Assembly (NCBI GenBank): GCA_027080755.1
Contig: JALWQC010000079.1
Coordinates: forward strand, 1 to 8,331
DNA length: 8,331 nucleotides
Direction of reading: 5' to 3'
Source: Paracoccaceae bacterium
GTDB taxonomy: Bacteria > Pseudomonadota > Alphaproteobacteria > Rhodobacterales > Rhodobacteraceae
Positions within the stretch are counted from its first letter, which is position 1. Each line of letters opens with the position of its first letter. The notes under the pieces were generated by a model that searched no databases, was not told the origin of the DNA, and was given only the letters and a program-made list of their open reading frames with translations. The translations under genes were made by a program, and so were the position numbers. Below, piece by piece: positions 1-7,313 of the stretch.

Positions 1-1
1 T

Positions 2-1348
2 ATGCGAATTGACGAACCCGTCCGCGAGGGCCAGCCGAAGATCGGCATGGTTTCGCTAGGGTGCCCGAAGGCGCTGGTGGACAGTGAACGGATTTTGACA
101 CGCCTGCGCGCCGAGGGCTATGCGATTTCGGCCGATTATACGGATGCGGGGGCGGTGATCGTCAACACCTGCGGCTTTCTCGACAGTGCCAAGGCCGAAA
201 GTCTGGAAGCCATCGGCGAGGCCCTGCAGGAAAACGGGCGGGTTATCGTCACCGGTTGTCTGGGCGCCGAGCCGGAGTTCATTACCGGCGCGCACCCCTC
301 GGTTCTGGCGGTAACCGGCCCGCAACAATACGAACAGGTGCTGGATGCGGTGCATAAGGCCGTGCCGCCCGCGCCCGACCCTTTTGTCGATCTACTGCCG
401 GCCAGCGGCGTTTCCCTGACGCCGCGCCACTACAGCTATCTGAAAATCTCGGAGGGGTGCAATCACAAGTGCAAGTTCTGCATCATCCCCGACATGCGCG
501 GCCGTCTGGCCTCGCGTCCCGCCCATGCCGTGCTGCGCGAGGCCGAAAAACTGGTGGAGTCCGGCGTGCGGGAATTGCTGGTGATCTCGCAGGACACCTC
601 GGCCTATGGTGTTGATCGCAAACATGATTCCAGCCCGTGGAAGGACCGCGAGGTCCGCGCCCACATCACCGATCTTGCGCGCGAGCTTGGCGATCTGGGG
701 GCCTGGGTGCGGCTGCACTATGTCTACCCCTATCCGCATGTGCGCGACCTGATCCCGCTGATGGCCGAGGGGCTGATCCTGCCCTATCTGGACATCCCGT
801 TCCAGCATTCGCACCCCGACGTACTGAAGCGTATGGCCCGCCCCGCCGCCAGCGCCAAAACGTTGGACGAAATCGCCCGCTGGCGCGCCGATTGCCCCGA
901 TATCACCCTGCGCTCTACCTTTATCGTCGGCTACCCCGGCGAAACCGAGGCCGAATTCCAGCACCTGCTGGACTGGCTGGACGAGGCACAGCTGGATCGC
1001 GTCGGCTGTTTCAAATACGAAAACGTGGCGGGGGCACGTTCCAACGCCGCGCCGGATCATGTGCCGGAGGCGGTAAAACAGGAACGATGGCAACGGTTTA
1101 TCGAAAAATCGCAAGCTATTTCCGAGGCAAAACTGGCCGCCAAAGTCGGCCAAACGCTGGAAGTCATCGTGGATGATATCGACGAGCAAGGCGCAACCTG
1201 TCGCACCAAGGCAGACGCGCCGGAAATCGACGGCAACCTGTTTATCGACGAGGGTTTTGAAAAGCTGAAGGTCGGGGAAATCGTCACCGTGGAGGTGGAC
1301 GAATCCAGCGAATACGACCTGTGGGGGCGGCTGGTCTCGGATTTGTGA
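2..1348 (+). CDS. rimO: Ribosomal protein S12 methylthiotransferase RimO
   Basis: Radical-SAM enzyme that places a methylthio group on the conserved aspartate of ribosomal protein S12, acting in the cytoplasm. Seen in the 448-residue protein: an N-terminal methylthiotransferase domain with its three cluster cysteines C21 ([12 protein letters not shown]), C57 (VNTCGF) and C86 (VTGCLGAEP), and a radical-SAM CxxxCxxC motif at C153, C157 and C160 (CNHKCKFC). A C-terminal TRAM-like segment spans about residues 378-448. The SLGCPK and [11 protein letters not shown] signatures favour RimO over its tRNA-modifying relative MiaB. Length is close to E. coli RimO (about 440). The ATG lies at base 2, so the upstream region is cut off. 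From memory, Rhodobacterales homologues can carry a slightly longer N-terminus, so the true start may lie outside the window. The next gene follows after 52 bases on the same strand. Confidence 0.96.
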   Translation: MRIDEPVREGQPKIGMVSLGCPKALVDSERILTRLRAEGYAISADYTDAGAVIVNTCGFLDSAKAESLEAIGEALQENGRVIVTGCLGAEPEFITGAHPSVLAVTGPQQYEQVLDAVHKAVPPAPDPFVDLLPASGVSLTPRHYSYLKISEGCNHKCKFCIIPDMRGRLASRPAHAVLREAEKLVESGVRELLVISQDTSAYGVDRKHDSSPWKDREVRAHITDLARELGDLGAWVRLHYVYPYPHVRDLIPLMAEGLILPYLDIPFQHSHPDVLKRMARPAASAKTLDEIARWRADCPDITLRSTFIVGYPGETEAEFQHLLDWLDEAQLDRVGCFKYENVAGARSNAAPDHVPEAVKQERWQRFIEKSQAISEAKLAAKVGQTLEVIVDDIDEQGATCRTKADAPEIDGNLFIDEGFEKLKVGEIVTVEVDESSEYDLWGRLVSDL

Positions 1349-1359
1349 TGGGGGGCGGG

Positions 1360-1389
1360 GGTATTTCCCGCTATACTGCGGAAAATACC
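1360..1389 (+). promoter_or_regulatory. Imperfect inverted repeat / hairpin in the rimO-DUF255 spacer
   Basis: The arms are ggtatttcccgc (1360-1371) and gcggaaaatacc (1378-1389). Eleven of twelve positions pair, the single mismatch being C1367 against A1382, around the 6-base loop tatact. The repeat starts 12 bases after the rimO stop and ends one base before the GGAG ribosome-binding site of the next gene. No T-run follows the stem (ggagttttccc comes next), so it is not a textbook intrinsic terminator. It could be an attenuator, an mRNA end-protecting hairpin or a protein-binding palindrome. The structure is directly visible; its role is inferred. Confidence 0.6.
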
Positions 1390-1393
1390 GGAG
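1390..1393 (+). promoter_or_regulatory. Ribosome binding site of the DUF255 gene
   Basis: GGAG lies 7 bases before the ATG at 1401 and directly follows the inverted repeat. It supports this start codon, which also yields a clean signal peptide. Confidence 0.6.
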
Positions 1394-1400
1394 TTTTCCC

Positions 1401-3575
1401 ATGTTAAAATCCGTTCTCCTGACCCTTGCCCTGATATTCCCCGCCCTGTCACAGGCGCAAGAGGCGAAGCCGAACCATCTGCTTGGCCAGTCCTCGCCCT
1501 ATTTGCAGCAACATTTATACAATCCGGTGGACTGGTATCCTTGGGGCGCGGAGGCGCTGGAAAAGGCAAAACGCGAGGGGAAACCGATTTTCCTGTCCAT
1601 CGGCTATTCCACCTGCCACTGGTGCCATGTGATGGAGGAAGAAAGCTTCACCAACCCCGAAATCGCCGCCTATCTGAACGAAAATTTCGTTTCCATCAAG
1701 GTAGACCGCGAGGAACGCCCCGATCTGGACGAACAATATATGCTGGTAACACAGGCACTTACCGGCTCTGGCGGGTGGCCGAACTCGGTTTTTCTGACCA
1801 GCGGGGGGGATCCGTTCTATGCGGGGACATATTTTCCACCAGACGATTTTCTTGATGTATTACAGAAGGTTAACGGGGAGTGGAAGGCCAACAGCACAGC
1901 CCTGTCGGCGGATGCAGCCGGGCTAAGCGCCTATATCCGCGACTACATGAACCGCAGTGCCGCCGCGCGCGACGTCACCCCCGAGGCCATTCGCACAGCG
2001 GCGCAATCGGTGCTGCCGGATATGGATGAATTCAACGGCGGGCTCGGGGTGGCGCCGAAGTTTCCGCAGGAATCCCTGTTTCTTTTCCTGCTGGACCAGG
2101 CCGAAAGGGATGGCGATCCGGCCATGCTGGCGGCCGTAACCAACATACTGGACGGTATGGTAAAGGGCGGCGTCTATGACCATGTGGGCGGCGGTTTTCA
2201 CCGCTATGCCACGGATCCCGAGTGGCGCATCCCGCATTTTGAAAAGATGCTGTACAATCAGGCCATGATCGGGCGGCTGCTGACGCGGGGCTGGGAAACC
2301 ACGCAGGAGCCGGCCTATCGCTGGGCGGCGGAGCGCACGTTTGACTATGTTCTGCGCGAAATGCAGGCCCCTGCGGGCGGATTCTATGCCGCGCAGGATG
2401 CGGATTCGCTGGACAAGGGCGGCGATCTGGTCGAGGGGGCCTTCTATATCTGGACACCCGAAGAAATCCGCGCCGCCAGTGCGCAGGCGGATATGTTGAT
2501 CGAGACCTTCAACGTTGTGGAAAACGGCCCGTTCGAGGGGGCGAATATCCTGTATCGCAGCGATCTGCCGGAAGGGGATTTTGAAAGCCTGAACAAAGGG
2601 TTGGAGGATCTGCGCCTGACCCGCGAACACCGACCCCGCCCCTTCACGGACCAAAAAATCGTCACCGGCTGGAATGGCGCGATGATCCAGACACTGGCCG
2701 AGGCCGGCGCGGTTTTCCAGCGGCCGGATTACAGCCTTGCGGCGCGCAAGGCCGCGCAATTCCTCGTTGCAAACCTGCTGGATGATACCGGATTGAAGCG
2801 CAGCTATATCAACGGCACGGCCGGAATTGACGCACATCTGGCGGATTACGCCGCCCTCGGGATGGCGGCGCTGGCGTTGCAGGATTATGGCGACACATCC
2901 GCCGACTGGCTGGCGCTGGCGCAACACATGGCCACGGAAATTCCGGCCCGCTTCGGCACGGCGGACGGACGCTACCGTATGGCGGAAAAAACGGACGGAA
3001 TCGGGGTGTATAAACCGCTGGATGACTCGGAACTGCCGGCGGGGAATGCCCTGACACTGGAATTATTCGCGGCCCTGTCGCGGCGCACGGACAATCCGGC
3101 CTATGCCCAGCAAGCACAACTGCTGCAGGCCGCAATCGCCGGCGCCGCGCTGGAACAACCGGTTGCGCGGGCCTTTACCCTGAAAGCGGCGCAGGATTTC
3201 ACCCTTGGGGCGACGGGAACCCTGCGCTATCTGTCCGGCGGGGCCGTGCGTATTTCGGCAGAACAGGACCGGAAAAACGGGCGTATGGTGTTGAATATAC
3301 AGCTAAAAGACGGCTGGCATATCAACGCCCACAAACCGCTGGACGATTTCTTTGTGCCCACGGATGTTGCAATCAACGGCCAGCCGGCCCCTGCGGATAT
3401 CTACCCCGAACCAAAGGTCAAGCAGCTTGGCTTCAACCCTGCGCCGCTGGCGCTGTATGAGGGGGCGCTGCAACTGACCGTCCCCCTTGAAACAGGCGAA
3501 ACCGCCCTGACCGTGCAGGCCTGCAGCGACACGGTTTGCCTGTCGCCGGAAACGGTGGTTTTCCGCGTCTGGTAA
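1401..3575 (+). CDS. Exported DUF255 (YyaL/SPATA20-type) thioredoxin-like protein with C-terminal DsbD-alpha-like domain
   Basis: The exact function is unknown; a role in periplasmic thiol redox chemistry is likely. The 724-residue protein starts with a Sec-type signal peptide (about residues 1-19, hydrophobic core [13 protein letters not shown], cleavage probably after SQA). A DUF255/Thioredox_DsbH domain follows (about 24-190), with the family hallmarks [17 protein letters not shown] and the CxxC C72-H-W-C75 ([14 protein letters not shown]). A long helical region of the six-hairpin-glycosidase-like type covers about 195-590 ([35 protein letters not shown]). The last 120 residues or so resemble the N-terminal domain of DsbD ([20 protein letters not shown]), ending with a cysteine pair C708/C713 ([12 protein letters not shown]). 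Typical YyaL proteins, such as the roughly 690-residue B. subtilis one, appear cytoplasmic and lack export signal and DsbD part. The start is supported by GGAG 7 bases upstream. It may be co-transcribed with rimO. Confidence 0.88.
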   Translation: MLKSVLLTLALIFPALSQAQEAKPNHLLGQSSPYLQQHLYNPVDWYPWGAEALEKAKREGKPIFLSIGYSTCHWCHVMEEESFTNPEIAAYLNENFVSIKVDREERPDLDEQYMLVTQALTGSGGWPNSVFLTSGGDPFYAGTYFPPDDFLDVLQKVNGEWKANSTALSADAAGLSAYIRDYMNRSAAARDVTPEAIRTAAQSVLPDMDEFNGGLGVAPKFPQESLFLFLLDQAERDGDPAMLAAVTNILDGMVKGGVYDHVGGGFHRYATDPEWRIPHFEKMLYNQAMIGRLLTRGWETTQEPAYRWAAERTFDYVLREMQAPAGGFYAAQDADSLDKGGDLVEGAFYIWTPEEIRAASAQADMLIETFNVVENGPFEGANILYRSDLPEGDFESLNKGLEDLRLTREHRPRPFTDQKIVTGWNGAMIQTLAEAGAVFQRPDYSLAARKAAQFLVANLLDDTGLKRSYINGTAGIDAHLADYAALGMAALALQDYGDTSADWLALAQHMATEIPARFGTADGRYRMAEKTDGIGVYKPLDDSELPAGNALTLELFAALSRRTDNPAYAQQAQLLQAAIAGAALEQPVARAFTLKAAQDFTLGATGTLRYLSGGAVRISAEQDRKNGRMVLNIQLKDGWHINAHKPLDDFFVPTDVAINGQPAPADIYPEPKVKQLGFNPAPLALYEGALQLTVPLETGETALTVQACSDTVCLSPETVVFRVW

Positions 3576-3629
3576 GGGCGGCGGCCACTTCAAACCAAGG
3601 CTGACCTGCCACTGAAATCCACCGCCTTT
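3574..3629 (+). terminator. Weak candidate terminator after the DUF255 gene
   Basis: The arm starting in the stop codon (3574-3584) can pair with 3619-3629: ten pairs including one G-U, with one internal mismatch. It is followed by a short T-rich stretch (ttttgtt). The loop is about 34 bases, long for an intrinsic terminator, so this is tentative. It lies between convergent genes, where termination is expected. I saw no better structure in 3576-3647. Confidence 0.25.
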
Positions 3630-4916
3630 TGTTAATGTAAAAGATTTTTAGACATACTTGCCTATTTCGTGGGTTTTTTTAATGTTTAATGAAATCGGAT
3701 CTTGTCCTATGATTAGTTCTTTTTTTCGAAGAAGGGCGAGAGACTCTTCAAAGGTAGCAACATTTAGGCAAAAATGATTTTTTAGAGTATCCACCTTAAT
3801 TATCTTTTTCCCCCAGCGTCCTTGCCGTTTTAAGGTCGAGAGTATCCGTCGAGATCCAACATCTAGAGACATTCGATTAGCTAAACCAATTAGTGATTGG
3901 TTCATTTGTTCAAGCGCACTATCGTGATGGTCAATCCCAAAATAGTGGCTATGAGTATGCCTCACCGAAGAAATGTCCGATGACCCAATCATCACAACTT
4001 CATATTTTTCTTCTTCAGGGTACTGCTCTTCATACCGGCGATAACTTTTAACTGCTTCTTCAGGGTTTCGACCGGCTATGTCCCAAGCGACAAAGTTTGC
4101 GTCGTTCCAGTCAAATACCAAAATCCAGTTATTTAACCCGCTACTACTTTGACGCTCTACTTCAGCAAGTGTTTTTATTATGTCTTCATTCACGTAACTT
4201 GAAATAACGCCCTCACTTCCCTCTCGATTGATAATACTCTCGGCCCTTAGCCTACTCTTCTGAAGCTCAATCTCATCCTCAGAACTAAGAGCGTCGCCAA
4301 TTTCAAGATAATGAAGTGCATCAGAAAATTTTTTGAAGTACAATAGCACGTCGGGGTCGCCCTCACTTTCTTTGAGCCTGTAACCATAAATTACTGACGT
4401 TCGTTCAATACTTTCAGACCAATAGTGTTGTAATCGACTTCTAATCTGAAGTTCTAATTTCCTGTTATTTGCTTCCAAAATTATATGGTATGCTCGATAC
4501 CCAGAGTCATCCCTACCCCAATCTCTGTAATCGGTTTCTCGAAGTAATTTATAGCCGAACTCACCACTAAATTTTCCGCGCAATAAGCCAACGATGTTAT
4601 CTACATCCACATTTTTTTCCACTACAATCCGACAGCCACCGATATCCTGTAATTGTGTGAGACGAATGCTAAAACGTCGGAGCTTGCGAAGTATTTGGGG
4701 TTTCCGCTTCAACCGTTGCGCTACATAGTAATCTTGCTCATATGTTTGCAACCATTCTTGAAGCTGAAGTGTCAGTTTAGTGAGGGGCTCAAGATGCTCG
4801 CGCCGATAATCTTCGAAAACGTAGTCCAATTCTAGTGCCAACTCGTCATATTCCCGCGACACATCACATAGCACTTTTCCGGCCTTATCGATCTTACTTT
4901 TAGAAATAGTACTCAT
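3630..4916. other. AT-rich one-gene island between convergent core genes
   Basis: Hand counts on 60-base lines give 32% G+C at 3661, 35% at 4141, 45% at 4321 and 48% at 4801, against 67% at 1441 and 68% at 6121. The shift falls just after the DUF255 gene (near 3630) and at the ettA stop codon (4913-4916), so the low-GC block equals one gene. No integrase, transposase or clear direct repeat is visible. I infer horizontal acquisition at the 3' end of ettA. Confidence 0.75.
3648..4916 (-). CDS. RelA/SpoT-domain protein (alarmone synthetase-like, no hydrolase domain) with C-terminal extension
   Basis: Predicted nucleotide pyrophosphokinase of 422 residues. It has a helical N-terminus (1-65) and a RelA/SpoT synthetase domain at about 66-185: basic RLKRKPQILRKLRR (68-81), DIGGCR (D91, the usual metal-binding Asp), DSGYRAYH (137-144) and ELQIRS (E155, the second catalytic acid). 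No HD hydrolase domain precedes it and no TGS/ACT domains follow, so it is not a housekeeping long RSH. Residues 261-330 (NNWILVFDWND, YEVVMIGSSDISSVRHTHSHYF) resemble, from memory, an uncharacterised domain seen after RelA/SpoT domains in other proteins. The tail 350-422 looks like a winged helix. Product (ppGpp, ppApp or tRNA pyrophosphorylation) cannot be told. ATG overlaps the ettA stop (ATGA) with no clear Shine-Dalgarno. An upstream in-frame ATG at 5018 is unlikely because it lies in conserved ettA codons. Strongly AT-rich: probably transferred. Candidate toxin or phage-defence enzyme. Confidence 0.85.
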   Translation of the reverse strand: MSTISKSKIDKAGKVLCDVSREYDELALELDYVFEDYRREHLEPLTKLTLQLQEWLQTYEQDYYVAQRLKRKPQILRKLRRFSIRLTQLQDIGGCRIVVEKNVDVDNIVGLLRGKFSGEFGYKLLRETDYRDWGRDDSGYRAYHIILEANNRKLELQIRSRLQHYWSESIERTSVIYGYRLKESEGDPDVLLYFKKFSDALHYLEIGDALSSEDEIELQKSRLRAESIINREGSEGVISSYVNEDIIKTLAEVERQSSSGLNNWILVFDWNDANFVAWDIAGRNPEEAVKSYRRYEEQYPEEEKYEVVMIGSSDISSVRHTHSHYFGIDHHDSALEQMNQSLIGLANRMSLDVGSRRILSTLKRQGRWGKKIIKVDTLKNHFCLNVATFEESLALLRKKELIIGQDPISLNIKKTHEIGKYV

Positions 4917-6580
4917 CGGGTGAATTTCTTGTATTTCACCCGTGTCGGATTTACGGAATCCGGCCCCAGACGGCGGATCTTGTCGGCTTCGTAATCCTCG
5001 AAGTTGCCCTCGAACCACTCCACATGGCTGTCACCCTCGAAGGCCAGCATATGCGTGCAAAGCCGGTCGAGGAAGAAACGGTCGTGGCTGATAATCACCG
5101 CGCAGCCGGCAAATTCGGTCAGCGCGTCTTCCAGCGCGCGCAGGGTTTCCACGTCCAGATCGTTGGTCGGTTCGTCCAGCAGCAGGACATTCCCGCCCTC
5201 GCGCAGCAGTTTGGCAAGGTGGACACGGTTGCGTTCCCCGCCCGAAAGCAGGCCGATCTTCTTTTGCTGGTCGCCGCCCTTGAAATTGAAGGCGCTGACA
5301 TAGGCGCGCGAGTTGACCTCGGCATCGCCCAGCATGATCACATCCAGCCCGTCGGAAATTTCGTCCCAGACGGTTTTATTGTCGTCCAGCGCATCGCGCG
5401 ACTGGTCCACATAGGACAGTTTTACCGTATCGCCAAAGCTGACCTCGCCCGCATCGGGGGTTTCCTGACCGGTCAGCATGCGGAACAGGGTGGATTTACC
5501 GGCCCCGTTCGGCCCGATCACGCCGACGATGCCACCGGGGGGCAGGGCGAAGGACAGGTCCTCTATCAACAGGTTGTCGCCAAAGCCCTTGGACAGGTTT
5601 TCGACCTCTATCACCTTGCTGCCCAGACGCGGGCCGTTGGGGATGATGATCTGGGCGCGGCCCAGCTTGTCCCGCTCGGATTTCTCGGCCATTTCGTTAT
5701 AGGCATTGATACGCGCCTTGGATTTCGCCTGCCGCGCCTTGGGCGACTGGCGCATCCATTCCAGCTCGCGTTCCAGCGTTTTCTGGCGGGATTTATCCTC
5801 GCGCGCCTCTTGCGCCAGCCGCTTGGCCTTTTGTTCCAGCCAGGCGGAATAGTTGCCCTCGTAAGGGATACCCTGCCCGCGGTCGAGTTCGAGAATCCAG
5901 CTGGTGATGTCGTCCAGAAAATAGCGGTCATGGGTGACGATCAGGATTGTGCCTTTATAATCAATAAGATGCTGTTGCAGCCAGGCAATTGTTTCCGCGT
6001 CCAGATGGTTTGTCGGCTCGTCGAGCAGCAACATATCGGGCGCCTCCAGCAGCAGCTTGCACAGGGCGACGCGGCGTTTTTCCCCGCCCGAAAGCGTGGA
6101 CACATCCGCATCATCCGGCGGGCAGCGCAGGGCCTCCATCGCGACGTCGATCTGGCTGTCGAGGTCCCAAAGGTTGGCGGCGTCGATCTCGTCCTGAAGG
6201 GTTGTCATTTCCTCCATCAGCTCGTCGGAATAATTGTCCGCCACCTCCATCGCCACCTCGTTGAAGCGGTCCAGCTTGGCCTTTTTGTCCGCCACGCCGA
6301 GCATGACATTATCCCGCACGCTCAGGCTTTCATCCAGCTTCGGTTCCTGGGGCAGATAGCCGACCTTGGCGTCCTTGGCGGCCCATGCCTCGCCGGAAAA
6401 ATCCTTGTCCATGCCGGCCATGATCTTCATCAGCGTGGATTTACCGGCGCCGTTAACCCCGACAACCCCGATTTTCACCCCGGGCAAAAAGGACAGGTGG
6501 ATGTTTTCAAACAGCTTTTTGCCGCCCGGGTAGGTTTTGGAAACCCCTTCCATATGGTAAACGTATTGATAAGAAGCCAT
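4913..6580 (-). CDS. ettA: Energy-dependent translational throttle protein EttA (ABC-F ATPase)
   Basis: Soluble ABC-F protein that binds the ribosomal E site and, in E. coli, gates entry into elongation according to ATP/ADP level. Starting at ATG 6578-6580 (MASYQYVYHMEGVSK) gives 555 residues, the same length as E. coli EttA. Two ABC domains are visible. The first has Walker A GVNGAGKST (41-49), signature LSGGEKRR (163-170) and Walker B LLLDEPTNHLD with E188. The second has Walker A GPNGAGKST (356-364), signature LSGGERNR (445-452) and Walker B LLLDEPTNDLD with E470. E188 and E470 have the same numbers as the catalytic glutamates of E. coli EttA. The charged linker (about 242-320) corresponds to the tRNA-interaction motif. 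The frame stays open to 6712, but the extra 44 residues do not look like the family. The C-terminus RVKYKKFTR looks intact despite the abutting foreign gene. Divergent from nadD. Confidence 0.96.
   Translation of the reverse strand: MASYQYVYHMEGVSKTYPGGKKLFENIHLSFLPGVKIGVVGVNGAGKSTLMKIMAGMDKDFSGEAWAAKDAKVGYLPQEPKLDESLSVRDNVMLGVADKKAKLDRFNEVAMEVADNYSDELMEEMTTLQDEIDAANLWDLDSQIDVAMEALRCPPDDADVSTLSGGEKRRVALCKLLLEAPDMLLLDEPTNHLDAETIAWLQQHLIDYKGTILIVTHDRYFLDDITSWILELDRGQGIPYEGNYSAWLEQKAKRLAQEAREDKSRQKTLERELEWMRQSPKARQAKSKARINAYNEMAEKSERDKLGRAQIIIPNGPRLGSKVIEVENLSKGFGDNLLIEDLSFALPPGGIVGVIGPNGAGKSTLFRMLTGQETPDAGEVSFGDTVKLSYVDQSRDALDDNKTVWDEISDGLDVIMLGDAEVNSRAYVSAFNFKGGDQQKKIGLLSGGERNRVHLAKLLREGGNVLLLDEPTNDLDVETLRALEDALTEFAGCAVIISHDRFFLDRLCTHMLAFEGDSHVEWFEGNFEDYEADKIRRLGPDSVNPTRVKYKKFTR
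4917..4942 (-). promoter_or_regulatory. Hairpin in the last ettA codons directly before the RelA/SpoT start
   Basis: Perfect 8-bp arms cgggtgaa (4917-4924) and ttcacccg (4935-4942) enclose a 10-base loop. In the minus-strand mRNA the stem ends at the base just before the AUG of the RelA/SpoT gene, in the space where a Shine-Dalgarno would lie, and no such motif is seen there. Ribosomes finishing ettA would open it, so it could enforce translational coupling. The arms also encode RVK and FTR of the EttA C-terminus, so part of the pairing may follow from that coding. Confidence 0.5.
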
Positions 6581-6712
6581 GATGCGCCCTCTGGTCAGAA
6601 TTTCGGATTTGGGCGGTTTTAGCCAAAGCCGCCGGTCGGCGCAATGTATGCTTTGCGTTGACACGGGCGAAAGGTCTGCGAAAAAGGGCACAAACCGGAG
6701 GACGTTAAGCAA
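6581..6712. promoter_or_regulatory. Divergent ettA/nadD intergenic region, likely promoters
   Basis: This 132-base spacer separates two divergent genes and must hold the ettA promoter and probably the nadD one. On the plus strand a perfect TTGACA lies at 6658-6663, but at 16-18 base spacing there is only aaaaag-like sequence and no convincing -10 box. On the minus strand a tacatt-like -10 can be found without a good -35. Promoter presence is inferred from layout rather than motif. Confidence 0.35.
6697..6702 (+). promoter_or_regulatory. Ribosome binding site selecting the TTG start of nadD
   Basis: GGAGGA ends 10 bases before TTG 6713-6715. The alternative ATG at 6743 has only weak purine-rich sequence at poor distances. 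This is the strongest Shine-Dalgarno in the window. Confidence 0.65.
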
Positions 6713-7312
6713 TTGTTAGGCTTTCCAGAAGCAGTATCAGGAATGAAAATCGGCCTGTTGGGCGGGTCCTTCGATCCGGCCCATGCGGGCCATGTGCATA
6801 TCACGCGCCAGACCCTGCGCCGGTTCGGGCTGGATCGGGTGTGGTGGCTGGTCTCGCCCGGCAACCCGCTCAAACCCCGCGGGCCGGCGGCTACGGAACG
6901 GCGGATGGCGGCCGCGCGGGAAATCATGCAGCACCCGCGCGTGCAGATCACGGATATAGAGGCGGCCCTTGGCACCCGCTACACAGCCGACACGATTGCC
7001 GCGCTGATGGCCCTCTATCCGCGGGTGCATTTTACATGGCTGATGGGGGCCGACAATATGGCCGGCTTTCACCACTGGGAGCGCTGGGACTGGATCGTGC
7101 AAAACGTGCCGATCGGCATCACCTCGCGTCCCGGGGAATACCTGCGCGCGGCCAATTCGGTGATGGCCCAGAAATACCGACACGCCCGCATCCGCCCGCG
7201 CGCGGCCCGAAGCCTGCCTTTACAAAAGGCCCCCGCCTGGTGTTTGCTGGAAGGGCCGGTCGTTGAGGCCTCCTCAAGCGAAATCCGTGCGCGTGGTGAT
7301 TGGGTCAGCTAA
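6713..7312 (+). CDS. nadD: Nicotinate-nucleotide adenylyltransferase NadD
   Basis: Transfers AMP from ATP to nicotinate mononucleotide, giving deamido-NAD in the cytoplasmic NAD biosynthesis route. The 199-residue protein has the nucleotidyltransferase signature [11 protein letters not shown] (17-27, HxGH at 24-27), the family segments [11 protein letters not shown] and [17 protein letters not shown], and a C-terminal SSSEIRAR version of the ISSTxxR motif. Start choice: TTG at 6713 with GGAGGA 10 bases upstream gives [18 protein letters not shown]; the later ATG at 6743 would give MKIGLLGG, also workable. From memory, Rhodobacterales NadD proteins usually have a short N-terminal extension like this one, so TTG is preferred. 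It stops one base before dacB and probably forms an operon with it. Confidence 0.95.
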   Translation: MLGFPEAVSGMKIGLLGGSFDPAHAGHVHITRQTLRRFGLDRVWWLVSPGNPLKPRGPAATERRMAAAREIMQHPRVQITDIEAALGTRYTADTIAALMALYPRVHFTWLMGADNMAGFHHWERWDWIVQNVPIGITSRPGEYLRAANSVMAQKYRHARIRPRAARSLPLQKAPAWCLLEGPVVEASSSEIRARGDWVS

Positions 7313-7313
7313 G

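Noticed and set aside
3657..4937. Possible direct repeat at the island edges: cttg-cc-tatttc (3657-3668) against cttgtatttc (4928-4937).
   Set aside because: Only ten matching bases with a 2-base gap, one copy inside the RelA/SpoT gene; too short and degenerate to call an attachment-site or target-site duplication.
4917..5018. Longer RelA/SpoT start at 5018 giving a 456-residue protein.
   Set aside because: The extra 34 residues are read out of frame from GC-rich conserved ettA codons; composition and the ATGA junction favour ATG 4916.
5024..6622. 532-codon open frame on the plus strand opposite ettA, and the 334- and 336-codon minus-strand frames opposite the DUF255 gene and rimO.
   Set aside because: Low-complexity, family-less translations antisense to strongly conserved genes; long shadow frames are expected in GC-rich DNA.
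6658..6686. Perfect TTGACA at 6658 as a strong nadD promoter.
   Set aside because: At 16-18 base spacing the -10 position reads aaaaag-like and lacks TA...T, so no complete promoter can be called.
6581..6712. 44-residue N-terminal extension of EttA starting at 6712.
   Set aside because: Starting at 6580 gives exactly the 555 residues of E. coli EttA with the catalytic glutamates at the same numbers; the extension is intergenic sequence.
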